A DNA stretch of 64,000 nucleotides from Voacanga thouarsii (taxonomy: Eukaryota > Streptophyta > Magnoliopsida > Gentianales > Apocynaceae): contig JANUWF010003379.1 of the NCBI GenBank assembly GCA_026120185.1, positions 1,456,001 to 1,520,000 of the forward strand. Reading direction: 5' to 3'. Each line of letters opens with the position of its first letter. Within the stretch, counting starts at the first letter, position 1. The notes under the pieces were generated by a model. That model saw only the letters and a program-made list of their open reading frames with translations, was not told where the DNA came from and did no database searches. Of the stretch, positions 10,317 to 21,922 are shown piece by piece. The position numbers were made by a program, and so were the translations under genes.

Positions 10317-11833
10317 TGATAGGGCCTAAATTAGTCATATATTTCCTAGTTATTTGAGGCCATTTTGTGATACATTTTGTGCAATAACTAGTCATATTCT
10401 TTCATATTTGATATTTTACCCTTAGAAATGTATTTTGTGTATTATTTCAAATTTTAGGGGTAAAATAAGGCAAAATTATTGCTAAACAGACTAGAGGCGG
10501 TGCCGGCCACGTGCTACTGGCATGCATTTCAAGACGATAAAAAATCGGTGAAACAAGAGTTGAACAGAACACAGTTGGCACCGGTTGGGAGCCCAGAGGC
10601 GGTGCCGGCTGCAACCTGGAAGAAATGGCATGAAAATCAAGAAAAATTGACGAATGGACAGAGAGACAAAATGCAACCGGCGCTGGTCCTAAGCAGGACA
10701 TGCTACGCTGGCTGTGCACTGGTACAGATGTGGTGTCTCGATTTTTGTGCTCGTTTTTGGCAATTTTCAAAGTTTTAGTATTTTCCTACTTCTATTCGGC
10801 CAGAAACCCTAGAGGGATGAATTTAGTCACTTCTAAAGCCTATAAATAGAGGAAAAACACAAGTCAAATGGATGAATTCAAGGAGCAAAATACAAAATTA
10901 CTCAAAATCAAGGAGGAATTCATCAAATCAAGGAGGATTGTACAAGAGAGCCTACGAAGGAAGAAGAATAAGGCTTGTCTATGAGTACTTTCTTTTAACT
11001 TCGTTTTCTTTTCTTGAACAATGATGTATAAATTGTTTTAATGTAATTTAACATTTTTTTTTGTATTCATGATTTTTAGAGTTACTTTGATTTTTTGATT
11101 AATTGATTGTTATTCTTAGTATTTAATTACTTATGCTAATTACGAGATTAATTTGTTGTTTCTTTCTATTAACTTACTTGGAAAAAGGGTTGATAGTGGT
11201 CTCAATTCATTAATTTCATATTTGTTGTCTATTAACTTACTTGGAAAAGGAATTAATTGCTAAGAATTGGGTAATTAAAAGTTAATTGATGTCTGCCAGG
11301 ATATGGATTCATTTGTTAATTTCATGTTTTAAATTTTCCAGGATATGGGGATTTAATCAAGGATTGTGTTTAATGCATCTTTTGGGTGAATTAGTTGAGA
11401 TAGGATATGTGAAGCTAATTTATCTAGAAGATAGTAATTTCATGGATTGAAAAAGAAGTGAATCTACCTTAATTCTTCATGATGCCAAGAGAATGATTAG
11501 TTATAATAATGATTGGATACTTTAAGATTGTGTTTGTCAAAATAATGGTTTGAGTTACTTAATTCTCCATTCTTGACATGTATATATTCTTTTATTTTAT
11601 TTATTTCCCTTTTTATTCTTTTTCACTTTATGGAGTTGGTTAAATAATGAAAGAAAAGTGATTACTGCATACTTTTTTCTTGAGGATCGATACTCGTTTT
11701 AAACCCTATGCTATGCTTAATGATGAGTACGCTTACTCATATGTGTAATTTGGGATTAACGTTTTAATTTAAACTTGATTGAGAATGTGTTTATTTTTAT
11801 ATGATTTTTTTATACCCAAATTCGGACACATCA
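10317..11833 (+). repeat. Solo LTR S1 (probably Ty3/gypsy)
   Basis: 1517 bp from TGATAGGGCC to GGACACATCA, bounded by perfect TTTCC TSDs and breaking copia B leader homology exactly at those points. It has a TATA box (tataaataga, 10841-10850) with downstream sequence suitable for R/U5. No PBS, PPT or coding follows, so it is a solo LTR left by LTR-LTR recombination. A second family member fragment is at 48779-49333 on the minus strand. Family assignment to gypsy is inference. Confidence 0.85.
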
Positions 11834-11838
11834 TTTCC
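11834..11838. repeat. TSD (TTTCC), right copy
   Basis: Identical to 10312-10316; copia B leader resumes here. Confidence 0.9.
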
Positions 11839-13270
11839 CTTCTAGGTAATGATCTAGAAGGTAACTCCATTAAAAGGATGGATATTTCTTCTCATTTCCT
11901 ATAGACATATCTCGCACTATGACCTCCAACATGAGCTGACCGATCATAATGCATATCTCGGGTTTGAGTTACATCCTTCTATTAGTTCTAAATCCTTGTG
12001 GTATCTCCATCCTATATGGGTTCATTCCCAGGGTGACACGAGGGGACCCACGATCTCTAATGAGGATCGTAATGGAAGCCGTGGGGCCATTGGAACCCTT
12101 TTCCCACTTAGTTTTTTAAATACAGATTTTCTTGGAAAAATATTATTTGAAAGATTACAATTAAGTTTTCTTTTAACTTAAAATAAAATGTCTAAATCCA
12201 TGAAAAATTTTTATGTCAAGGTTTATATTCTTTGAGAAACCTTTCGTTTGTCAAGGCTTTATTTGACAAAAATAATTTTTCGTTTGCTAAAATGAAGTAA
12301 AAGCGCTTTCCATTTTAACTTATAAAAATTTATAAATCCATAATATTTTTTATGTCAAGGATAAAATTTTTTTAAGAAAATAACCAAGGATTAATTTTTG
12401 TTTAAGTTAAAATAACAATTTAATTAAAGTAAAATATTTTTTCTTGTCAAATAAAATTTTCCAAAGACTTTGGTCTTTGAGAAAACATGCACATAGGATT
12501 TAAAATAATTAGCATGCTAGAAAACTGTAAATGTTTTCATACTTTTCTATTTTTAATCATAAGTGTCCAAATAAAAGAATTAAACACATTAATTAAATTA
12601 ATTAATGATCTTGTTTAATCCTAATATCCTTTACTATTATTTTTCATGCAAACTATTCAATGAATATTACCTATTGCAATAAAGATAACTTTGCTTGGTA
12701 CAGGACCATAAACAAAAAAAAAAAAAAAATTCTGGTCCAACGCACCAGCGACACTGGATCATGGTGCATGGGAAAACCCACGGGCCACAATCCGTGGGCA
12801 GGTGCCTATGACCCAGGTGCCTGATGCAGCAGCTTCTGCGAGGAAGCTGCTGCTTAGGCAAGGAAGCTTCCTCGTGCGCGCCAAGAGCTGAGGCCATGCT
12901 CGGGCCCAGTTGCGGCTTCAAGCCGCGGCTGGCCTAGGTTGCCTCAGTTCCCCTCACACAAAAGGACTGGCTCGGCTCGGTTGTGGCTCAGTCCATCTTC
13001 TCCACCGAGATTTTGCTGTGAATTTTTTCTGCAAATTTTGCTGGGCACTTCTTTAATGCTTTGCAATCGTCTAAGGCCATTTCTTGTTACATTTTTCACC
13101 AAAAAACCATAACAACCGCCTATACCCTTTCAAATTGGGCTTACACGAAGCTAAACAAAACAATAAGTAAAATTTTATAGAGGCTCCAAAATAGCGAAGG
13201 ATCTCATTATAAGTAGTCTTGCCAGGTTTTATTAATTAGCATGCATCATCCTAAGCCTTTCAAAGTAAAT
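11834..13270 (-). other. Copia B leader, LTR-proximal piece
   Basis: Non-coding; carries the conserved block at about 11990-12125 ('acacgaggggacccacga') and the GC-richer patch about 12730-12960 seen in A and C. The 84-codon minus frame at 12667-12921 is not conserved in A or C and is not called. Confidence 0.7.
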
Positions 13271-13282
13271 TCTTGGATACCA
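13271..13282 (-). other. Copia B primer-binding site, degenerate
   Basis: The minus strand reads TGGTATCCAAGA, retaining TGGTATC of the tRNA-iMet PBS, two bases inside the LTR end TGCAGG at 13285. Confidence 0.6.
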
Positions 13283-13284
13283 TT

Positions 13285-15194
13285 TGCAGGAATTGACAAA
13301 ACAGAGGAACATGCATACTGGAAATGCTACCAGAAAAACAAGAATACAGCACAATGGAAGGTTAAAATTAAAAACTTTTACATGTCCTCTTTTGGTTTGA
13401 CTGAGAAGATGAGGAACCAACTACGGGAACAGCTACCTGCCTTGACGATGATTCCAGCGAGAAACCAGTGATCCGTCGGCTTCTTCTTGGCATGTACGCG
13501 AAACGTTTTGCTTCTTAAAATATTCCTCCACCTATCTATGTTGGTGAAACAACCTAGGCGAGGACTGTCCTTCTTATCCTTTGCTATTAGTTAACAAAAA
13601 CAAGAAGATGGAAAAGAGGGAAGAAGAAAAATAAGAGAAAAAGACAGAGAACTGAGACTCTGAGTTTTTTTCCCTTCAGTGTCGTGAGTGGTTATTATTA
13701 TTTTTCTCCCTAACGATTCATATTCACATCCTAGATAACCCAACCCCGGTGTTTTGATATTTCAAACATCCGGAGGTTATCAATAAAAGAGGTTTGAGTA
13801 ATCCCCAACTCTTCTATACCGTGAATAATAAAAACCCTTTAGTCCAAGCTATTGAGCCAAAATAATTAATTAGTTTTCTTTGGACCTAATGAGCCCAAAA
13901 ATAACTACCATTAATTCTTTATTTTTTGGGCCTATTAAAATAATCCAATAAATAATTAATGAGCCCAAATGAACTAAAATAATTATTAAGTATTTTATTA
14001 ACTAGTTTCAGCCCAGGTTAATTTTTCTAATTATTCAATCTAAGCTTAGACCCAGAATAATTAATTAACCAATCAAAATAAATAATAAATTGAATTTCTC
14101 TTATTCCTTTTATTTTATTCCAGTATAAAAAATAAACTAGAATTTTTGAATAAAATAAAATCCTTTTTCCATTGTGACCATTCCTTGACCTAAAATATTT
14201 ATGACTTATGGGCTATTCTGAGGACCAAAAAGACATATCGCCTTGGTTACTAAAATGACCAAAATACCATTACTATATAAATAGCTATATTTTGCATTTT
14301 AAATATTTTCTAATGTCATCATAAGGAAATATTGATCCCAAGGACAATGCTACGTTAGCTATGTCTTTGACCCATAGGTGAAATGACTAAAATACCCCTC
14401 TACACATCGCCGTTCATTTAGAGAGGAAAGAGTGTACTAACACCTCTCTAAACGACATCTACCATCCTTAGGCTTTTAGTTCAATGATCCACGACTTCTT
14501 GGAATGTTCCAGCTTTCCAAATGAGCTACCCTAAAGCCAATATCCAAGTTATGTTCCCCAAAACTCTGGATAATTAGATCATTTGGACAATCACAAGGGA
14601 TGATATAGTGTACACACTATCTTGTATAAGTTTATCTTGACTAACTAATCACATATACTCAACATACAAGCATATCGGTCCTTCTCAAGAACCTCAAGTA
14701 TAGTATATCAAAGCATATATTTCCAACTTCGTCATACCACCAACTTATACTCAAGTTGTAGAGTACAAGTTCACGCTGTAGCAATAGTAGTCTGAGTTTC
14801 TATCATATAGTACTTTTAGAAACCATCACTATAGGTCTAGTTCTACGTATTTGAAATACACTTGTGTTATGAAATGAGTAGACTACTCATTGACTAAAGG
14901 TAAGCTATTCCCTATTTGGAATTCAGAACACAATAACCTTGCTATGATAAGATTTTCATTCTCATTATCCAATTAAGAACAATAATTTATGTGTTAAGTA
15001 TCCTATAGTTTATACCTTACTGTAAAAGATCTCCATTTACATGAACCATTTTCTTAAACATAATGGGTCTTTTCCAATAAAATTGTGCACAAATATAAAG
15101 AAAATTTCACAAACAAATTCTAAGAAAAATACTTTTATTAATACAAGTAAAAAATCTATCAGAAACCTAATTTAAGAGGGCATACATTCCAACA
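13285..15194 (-). repeat. Copia B 5' LTR
   Basis: 1910 bp, minus-strand start TGTTGGAATG at 15194, end CCTGCA at 13285. Homologous to the other copia-family LTRs, including the 'gggctattctgaggacc' signature near 14209. It lies against the truncated 3' end of copia D, so B is inserted in or next to D's 3' LTR. Confidence 0.88.
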
Positions 15195-15210
15195 TTTCCT
15201 TCCATAACAC

Positions 15211-15235
15211 GACTATTCCTCAAGAGAATAGTCGC
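15211..15235. repeat. Perfect inverted repeat (hairpin)
   Basis: Arms CGACTATTC and GAATAGTCG, 9 bp each with a 7-base spacer, in the remaining about 100 bp of D's 3' end next to the copia B LTR. Confidence 0.75.
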
Positions 15236-15302
15236 AATTAGTAGTAAAACATGTATAGATATGTATATAATGAGGAATAAAGTATAAATCATAAGATGAA
15301 AT

Positions 15303-15314
15303 GCTCCCCCTTAA
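15303..15314 (-). other. Copia D polypurine tract
   Basis: The minus strand reads TTAAGGGGGAGC, matching the Sirevirus-type PPT. It places the start of D's 3' LTR near 15300, most of it lost beyond copia B. Confidence 0.6.
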
Positions 15315-15352
15315 TATGTGCATATATGAACATAGGATGTAAAGCTATAAAA

Positions 15353-15600
15353 TGCATTTTGAGAGTAAAACTAGATTTAAAATTTTAGATTTCCAAAATG
15401 TGCATCCAAACTAGGAGAAGTGAGATAGAAGCTAATCTTCTTAAGGAACTTTTGGACTTAAAGTTTTGGATTTCCAAAACATGTGTTTAAAATAGGGTAA
15501 AATTAGACAGAAACTAGCTTTTTTAGAGCCCATTTTTGGATTAGACTTTTGGATTGAAAAAATATGAGTTCAAAACTCTCTCTGTGTGTATGTGCAGGGT
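15353..15600. repeat. Degenerate tandem repeat, three units of about 80 bp
   Basis: Units share 'ttttggatttccaaaa' followed by 'aaactagctt'-like text (about 15375-15460, 15465-15540, 15541-15600). Located between ORF3 and the PPT of copia D, where Sireviruses often carry tandem repeats. Confidence 0.6.
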
Positions 15601-15999
15601 AAAAAAAAAAAAGAATTTTCAGAAATTTTAATTCAGCCTAGTTTTCTCAAGATATTTCATACACAAGGAAATTTTTTGAGTAATCAAAAAGTATAAGTAT
15701 AAATATCCTCATCATCTGAAATTTTTAACATAGAGTATATCATAATCATTTTCAAAACACTTTGTTCAGTCAGCTAAATCTCAATTTGTTAGAATGCACA
15801 ATGGACTCATACACATACTTAAGTGTCCTTTGACCTTAACAACAACGATATCTCAATATAGTCTCCATCAAAATAGCACAATCTTCACAGTCCGCAATTT
15901 TTTTTAACTACGATAAAAAAACAAGCATAATCACAGTTCATAACTAGTTTTCATAATTCATAATTCATAGCATCACATCATTACACAAACTATATATCC

Positions 16000-16212
16000 A
16001 TAGTCTATTCACAACATCACACAATCACCCGACAAGTCTATATATCATCATCAGCAATCTATAACAAGTCTATATATATATCATCATCAGCAATCTATAA
16101 CGCGTCTATATATCAATCACCATCAACAATCTATAACAAGTTTATATATCATCATCAACAATTATATATCCGCAATCTATACACACAATCACCCAACAAG
16201 TCTATATATTTG
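16000..16212. repeat. Minisatellite, about 40-bp unit, 4-5 copies
   Basis: Repeated 'acaagtctatatatcatcat' followed by 'cagcaatctataac', with small variations (cgcgtctata, acaagtttata). In the 3' non-coding region of copia D. Confidence 0.75.
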
Positions 16213-16457
16213 ATACCTTTTTTCTCCCCATTTGTCATCAATTAAAATGCAGAATTAGAAAATAAGGAGAATAAAGTTATGAAATAGAAAACGTAGGGAC
16301 AAGAAGAGATATATATTTAGTAGATAGAGTAGCTAAAGTGCAGAATGTAAATTGTTCAAGTACTAGTGCAAAATTTGTAAAAGTAATTGTTAATGGAACA
16401 ACAGTAAAAAGTGTTCAGGCAGAGGAAGTCTTGCAAGCAGTCCACAGAAATGGTTAC

Positions 16458-18055
16458 TTAGGAAATGTGGATGGTTACTGACTTAGTCTTGGCATCCTTT
16501 TTGGAGTGCTGCCTAGTAATGTAACTAAACTTCTTTTTGACCACTACATGTTTCTGCCTTTTACCGGATAAGTTACCAGCTATGGCTGGTTTGGGAGGAG
16601 GTACTGCAGCAGGGGTAGGTGGCGCTGACTCTTCCTGATGCATGGTGTCTGCCTTCCTTGTTCAGGTTCCTTAAATATCTGCTGTTGACTAAGGTCTTTG
16701 TCTTTCAATTATTCTTCAATCTAAGTGGCTGTTATTTCTTCATCCTTCTTCTCCTTCACAGCGTCTTGGTTATTGTCATTTTTTCCCCTTAGACAATTTG
16801 TCCTTCAGTCACTTGTTCTCTAGATGGTATTGACTTATCAAGCATGGTTTCATCCCTTTTATCTTTCTCTTCCACAGCAGTTAGTCTATACCTAAAATTC
16901 TAAATTTCTGAACTAAGGCTATCTACCTTAACAGCCAGCAAATTTATTGCTTCCAGAATGTTCTGACTGAGGCCTGTGTTATGAATTCTCTATTTTCCCT
17001 TGCTAGATGACTCTTCTTGAGTTTCCATCTCAGCCTTTCTTTTTGTTCCTGCAGGTTTTGCAGTCCTTTTTCCTTCCCCCTTGATTTTTAACACCTTTTC
17101 TTTTTCTTCATCCGATAGACCTCTAAGCAAAACCTATTCCCTATTCACTTGAATCAAGCCCATTTTTTGAATGATTCTATGTTATACACATTTGTCTTTA
17201 TCTAACCAGGCCCATACTTATTTAAATCCATATTGAAGTGCCTGAATACTTTAGTTAAAAGATTACATACGAAAGTACCTTATGAGATGCGTTTCTTGAC
17301 TGCATTATCAGTTTTACTGCCAGAAATCCAAAGCTGATTTGTCAACCTTTGAAAAGAGCCAACATTAGTATCATTTGCATGATACTTACTGAAGTTTTAT
17401 GCCCAAAGCTTGGGGCAACCATGGTCGACACCATATGGTGTAAAACTCTTCCAATGCCATTTAGCCATTTTGTATTTGTATCGCCCAAGTTCTTAGAACT
17501 CTTCCCACCAAAAAATTTCTCCTCAAATCTTCCTAAATCAAAATGTCTGTCCCTTTAGGAAAACTAAATCACTCCATCTCTTACTCCAAAAATTCAGATT
17601 ATCAATCGATGATCAAATTCTAAATTTATATAATCTACTCTGGTGCTATACCATGACACCATGAACCCTCTTCCAGTCTTTTCAAGTCGTCCCTTTTTCA
17701 GATTTGCATAAAACTCCTAAATTAACAGGATGTACAGCTTCTCATCAACTATCAATAAGGCTCTCTAACCCAGATTTTCGAATATACTTAGAATATCAAT
17801 AAAATTTAAGAAACTCCCCTCATCAATCCGATATCCTGAAACCACAGTTCTATTACTATATAGCCAATCATTGAAATTAGACTCGCATTTTTTATCGAGA
17901 AAGTGGGGTATCTGGGTTTCAGAACTTTTTGGTGCAGTATGCTCTACAGATGAGTTGGATCGTGAGACTTCCTTAGCGATTTTCTTTTCTCTCTGCTTGG
18001 TGTTCGATGGTGCAATAGCTTTTGTCTTAGCCGCTGCTTTTCTCTTCTTCCCCAT
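16458..18055 (-). pseudogene. Sirevirus env-like ORF3, degenerate
   Basis: Starts at 18055 with a Lys/Ala-rich, probably nuclear-localising N-terminus ('MGKKRKAAAKTKAIA'), then 'FLDKKCESNFNDWLYSNRTVVSGYRIDEG', a block I associate with the extra ORF after pol in Sireviruses and with the 'putative plant transposon protein' family. Homology continues leftwards with stops and frameshifts: about 17225-17290 reads 'NLLTKVFRHFNMDLNKYGP'. 16458-16643 is a Pro-rich then basic tail ('PPTPAAVPPPKP'). About 530 codons overall, in line with the family. It lies between the pol end and the PPT. Function of these proteins is not established; 'envelope-like' is a historical label and I see no clear membrane segment. 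Confidence 0.65.
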
Positions 18056-18589
18056 CTTGGTCTTCTTCAGGGCTCATTTGTCATGTTTACTGCTTTCGTA
18101 TAGTAGAGGTGAAGGGATGGTGAAGGATTTTCGGTTTAGTTTGGAGACGATGAAGTTAAAATGGTAAGACAGACAGAGAGTAATATCAGTTTTTGATTTC
18201 AAAAAGAGAGAGAGTGCAAGCCTTTTTTGAGATTTCCTAGGTTCTAGATAGGATAAGTACAATCAAGCATTTTACACCAGAGACTTTTAATCAATAGTAT
18301 TGATTTTTTTTTTTTTTGAAAAAAACGCAGACATTTGAAAATTTGAAAAGTCATTTCTGGGTTTATGTTTTCTTTCACCGATAACAAAAAAAATTTAGCT
18401 TTTCATAAATTTTGAACTACCAATATTTTGGATTTTGACTGAGTCCAAAATCGTTTGTCCAAAAGGCAAAATAAAATCAATTCAATTGAGGAGATTTTGG
18501 AGTCGTGTTTTCTAGATAGTGTGTCCAAAAGCTTTATCTAAACATTGTGTCTTTAGTGGTTCTGCAAACAAAAAACAAACAAATCTTTG

Positions 18590-18893
18590 GCAAATTGTCA
18601 GTTATATGATCTTGGTAATTCCTAAACCTCTTCTCAAATAATTAAACCTTTCTTCGGCTTGAGGTTTTGTAAAAATATTTGCAAGCTGTTCATCGATTGA
18701 GATATATTCAACACATACATCTTCAGAACATGATCCCTAATGAAATGATGCCTAACCTCAATATGCTTAATTCTAAAATGTTGAACAAGATTTTTTTGTT
18801 AAATTAATTACACTCATATTATCACAGAGTATAGGTATGCAATCGACATTAAGACCAAAGTCAAGCAATGTGTTTTTCATCCACAAATTTGCG
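18590..18893 (-). pseudogene. Copia D RNase H, C-terminal part
   Basis: Minus-strand reading gives blocks of the copia RNase H C-terminus ending 'KPQAEERFNYLRRGLGI', the usual end of Sirevirus-type Pol. Split from the rest of RNase H at 23742 by the LINE insertion; joined by eye the two halves are contiguous. Confidence 0.75.
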
Positions 18894-18907
18894 TGTAATA
18901 GCTCCCT
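18894..18907. repeat. LINE target-site duplication, left copy
   Basis: TGTAATAGCTCCCT; the right copy at 23728-23741 is TGCAATAGCTCCCT (one difference). Both lie in copia D RNase H coding sequence. Confidence 0.85.
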
Positions 18908-18927
18908 ACAACAACAACAATAATAAA

Positions 18928-19629
18928 CTAAGCCTTAATCCCAAGAAACTTAGAGTTGGCTACATGAACCAATGCAGGCAACATGTGGTCATCCACATGA
19001 ATCCTCTCTCGCCACTTCCTTCTATCGAACATCATACTCTCATCCAAATCAAACAAAGACATATCTCTCCTAATCACCTCTATCCATGTTATTTTAGGCC
19101 TGCCTCTACCTCTATCTAACCAATCATGCCTCCTTCCCTCAACCGTCCTAACAAGAGCATCCATCGGTCTTCTCTGAATATGTCCAAACCAACACAGACA
19201 ACTTTCTCTCATATTTTTCTCAATAAATGCTACTCTCACCTTTTTCCTAATGGTCTCATTCTTGACTTTATCCTTTCTAGTATATCTACACATCCACCGT
19301 AACATATGTATCTTAGCTACTTTCATTTTTTGAATATGACACATTTTAACTGCCCAACATTCCGTGCCATATAACAAAGTAAGTCTTAAGGCTGCCCTGT
19401 AGAACTTTCCCTTTAGATTCAATGGTATATTACAATCACATAGAATGCCAGTCACACTCCTCCATTTCAACCAACCTATCTTAATTCGGTGTGCAACGTT
19501 GCCATCGAGCTCTTCGTGTTTCTGAATAATAGATCCTAAATATCGGAAGCAATCAGCTATCGATATATCTCTACCTTCTAAAGTTACATTCTGGGCTATA
19601 TTTATGCTACCACTAAACTTGCATTCCAT
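18928..19629 (-). CDS. LINE ORF C-terminal domain (open 233 codons)
   Basis: A surviving open stretch of the single RTE ORF: 'FRYLGSIIQKHEELDGNVAHRIKIGWLKWR', 'LLYGTECWAVK', 'MLRWMCRYTRKDKV' and 'RGRPKITWIEVIRRDM' are standard post-RT blocks of plant RTE elements. It begins just after the RT domain; the FADD box lies immediately upstream at 19738-19749 in another frame. It ends at 18928, about 20 bp before the TTG tail. Not an independent gene; in the intact element it is part of the endonuclease/RT that performs target-primed reverse transcription. Confidence 0.85.
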   Translation of the reverse strand: MECKFSGSINIAQNVTLEGRDISIADCFRYLGSIIQKHEELDGNVAHRIKIGWLKWRSVTGILCDCNIPLNLKGKFYRAALRLTLLYGTECWAVKMCHIQKMKVAKIHMLRWMCRYTRKDKVKNETIRKKVRVAFIEKNMRESCLCWFGHIQRRPMDALVRTVEGRRHDWLDRGRGRPKITWIEVIRRDMSLFDLDESMMFDRRKWRERIHVDDHMLPALVHVANSKFLGIKA

Positions 19630-20292
19630 ATACTCTATTTTACTCCTACTAATTTTGAAGCCTTTGGATTCTAATGTCTGTCACCATAACTCTAATTTAG
19701 CATTTACACCGACTCTAGACTCATCAATCAACATAATATCATCCGCAAACAACATACATTATGGCACAGCCTCCTGTATAGTGCAGGTCAACTCATCCAC
19801 AACGGCCGCAAAGAGGAAAGGGCTAAGCATTGATTCTTAATGCACTCCGATAGTAATAGGGAACTCTGCAGTTACTTTGGTGCAAGTCTTTAAACTTGTA
19901 CATGCTCCCTCATACATATCTTTAATGAAAGTAATATACTTTAGCGATATACCTTTCTTGGCCAGCACCCACCAAACTACTTCTCTAGATACTTTGTCAT
20001 AGGCTTTTTCCAGGTCAATAAATACCATATGTAAATCTTTCTTTCTTTCCCTACAATATTCAATCATCTACCATAATAAATGAATTGCCTCCGTAGTGGA
20101 ACACCCAGGCATAAAACTAGACTGATTATTTGAAATTTGTATAATGCCCCAAACCTCTGTTCAATCACTCTCTCCCAAAGCTTTATAGTATGACTCATGA
20201 TTTTAATCTCATGCTAATTGGTACAATCTTGAACATCTCCTTTATTCTTGTATAGAGGAATCAGAGTATTTTTCCTCCACTCTGTAGGTATC
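19630..20292 (-). pseudogene. LINE reverse transcriptase core
   Basis: Reads 'MVFIDLEKAYDKVSREVVWWVLAKKG' and 'FIKDMYEGACTSLKTC' at 19837-20067, with the first catalytic Asp in 'FIDLEKAYDKV'. The second catalytic box is FADDIMLID at about 19731-19749, intact. Stops and frameshifts interrupt it, for example at 19837-19839 and before FADD. Confidence 0.85.
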
Positions 20293-20297
20293 TTATT
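20293..20297. repeat. TSD (TTATT), left copy
   Basis: Precedes TGTTAGGATTC; identical to 21918-21922. Confidence 0.9.
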
Positions 20298-21917
20298 TGT
20301 TAGGATTCGTGGACTCCTAAATGCGAAAAACATCCACGAATCCCTTCCGAGGATTCAAGTAAACGATTAAGAAGATCATAGGTTTGTAGAATTACCTCTG
20401 TTTGGTGTAATCGATATCCTTCGATTCCAATTCTGTTACTGTACGTGCAACCCGAACGATCACTAGACGTTGTAGTGTGTGAACGTCCTCAATCGGATAC
20501 ACACCGCGAACTCACTCGTTACCCGGGAAGTGCTAGCGCCTAGGGTTTGAGAGGTTTTTTTTTTTTTTTTTTTTCCTGATCAATGGAGGCACGAATATTC
20601 TCAACAGAAATTGGCACACCCAAGAAGACGGCTAGTGTTTTCTTAAAAACCTACTTCGAACCTCTTAGAGTCCAACCCTAATAATATCTTATCATATTTT
20701 AATTTAAATTCAAATTTAATTAAAACTGATACGATAAAATTCTGCCATTATCTCGGTAATTTAACTAATTAATTTACTGAGTCAGATTCTTATAATCTGG
20801 ACATCATCCAGATATATTAAATGTGGACATATTTCCAAATTCATTGTATCTGGTAAATTTTCTAAGTTCAATTAACTTAGACATATTTCCAGATTCATCG
20901 AATCTAGTCACCAGAAAAATAACCTAACAAGTTCGCTTATTGTGTGACCCTATAGGTTCATTTAACACTGGCAGTGTGCCTAAATCATATTTAAATAGCC
21001 CACAAGTTATAAGTAGTTTCTAGTAAAACATTATAACTATCCAGGTTAAATGAAGATCGGTGATTTCTTTGAACCAAACCATAATTTTATATTTAGTCTT
21101 TTTGTCACACGATATCCAGATTAAGCATAAGGCACGGAGCATGTCATCCTTATTAAGCTTAATCAATTATTTCTTGATTTCATAGTAGACTATTCAAACA
21201 AATGATATCAATATCTTAGATTGATATATTTGAGCACGACCATGCATTTTAACAGTCTAACTTATCAAGGGGCCCATGGATATCTCTCTCATAATTGAGA
21301 GGGACAAATTCCTTCACTATCAATCATATTCCTCTCATTGATTTATTCTATATCTAACAGCAGTTTAATTTATTATCTGGTTAAAGATAACTTTAGACAA
21401 CGTCAAAATATATTCCTCTCGTTGATTTATTCTATATCCAATAGTAGACTAATTTATTATTTGGTTAAAGACAACTTTAGACAACGTCAAAATACAAAAT
21501 TTATCAAATAGGAAACTATGATGAATTTAGGTCGAAGGACTTTTAATATTATTATGGCTAGAAAGTACTTATGACATGTTCCATGAAGTACTCTCACAGT
21601 GGGTCATGTCCAATATAATGTTCTCTAACATTTATTTATGTTTTGACTTGATATCACAAATATCCATGACCAGTAAAACATAGTTATCCAGTCACAAATA
21701 TACTAATATTAATTTATTATTGTTCCAATAATAATAAATGATCAGGGATATATTTAGAATAGTCATTGCATTCATTGTTGGGTTTTACTATCAAGTCACG
21801 TACTTGATGACCACAAAATAAAACGCACTATTCATGGAAAGGAAAGCCTCATATTATTATATAAAACATAACGACAATAGTATAAGTACAAATTGACTCT
21901 AGGGTATATCCCCAACA
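20298..21917 (-). repeat. Solo LTR S2 (Ty1/copia-like) inside the LINE
   Basis: 1620 bp, TG...CA ends, perfect TTATT TSDs, no coding. The minus-strand end TGTTGGGGATATACCC resembles copia LTR starts, hence the orientation call (inference). It contains a T-run at about 20556-20575 and an 82-bp tandem duplication. It splits the LINE RT coding region exactly at the TSD. Confidence 0.85.
21328..21493. repeat. Tandem duplication, about 82 bp x 2
   Basis: Both copies run from 'tattcctctc(a/g)ttgattt' to 'gacaacgtcaaaata', about 21328-21409 and 21410-21493, within solo LTR S2. Confidence 0.85.
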
Positions 21918-21922
21918 TTATT
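21918..21922. repeat. TSD (TTATT), right copy
   Basis: Identical to 20293-20297; LINE sequence resumes here. Confidence 0.9.

Larger units (their letters stand above)
9624..15194 (-). mobile_element. Copia B: 5' part only, interrupted
   Basis: Contains on the minus strand the LTR (13285-15194), PBS, leader, and gag up to codon about 160, where copia A is inserted (9623/9624). The leader is split by a solo LTR (10317-11833). Pol and the 3' LTR of B should lie left of copia A but are not in the window; the truncated A 3' LTR next to an unrelated gypsy fragment suggests a deletion took them. Confidence 0.85.

Noticed and set aside
10447..10778. Overlapping frames on both strands, about 100 codons
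   Set aside because: Lie in the GC-richer part of solo LTR S1, just upstream of its TATA box; no motif.
16000..16212. Short regularly spaced repeats resembling a CRISPR array
   Set aside because: Units are contiguous and diverged without unique spacers, in a plant retrotransposon; a minisatellite.
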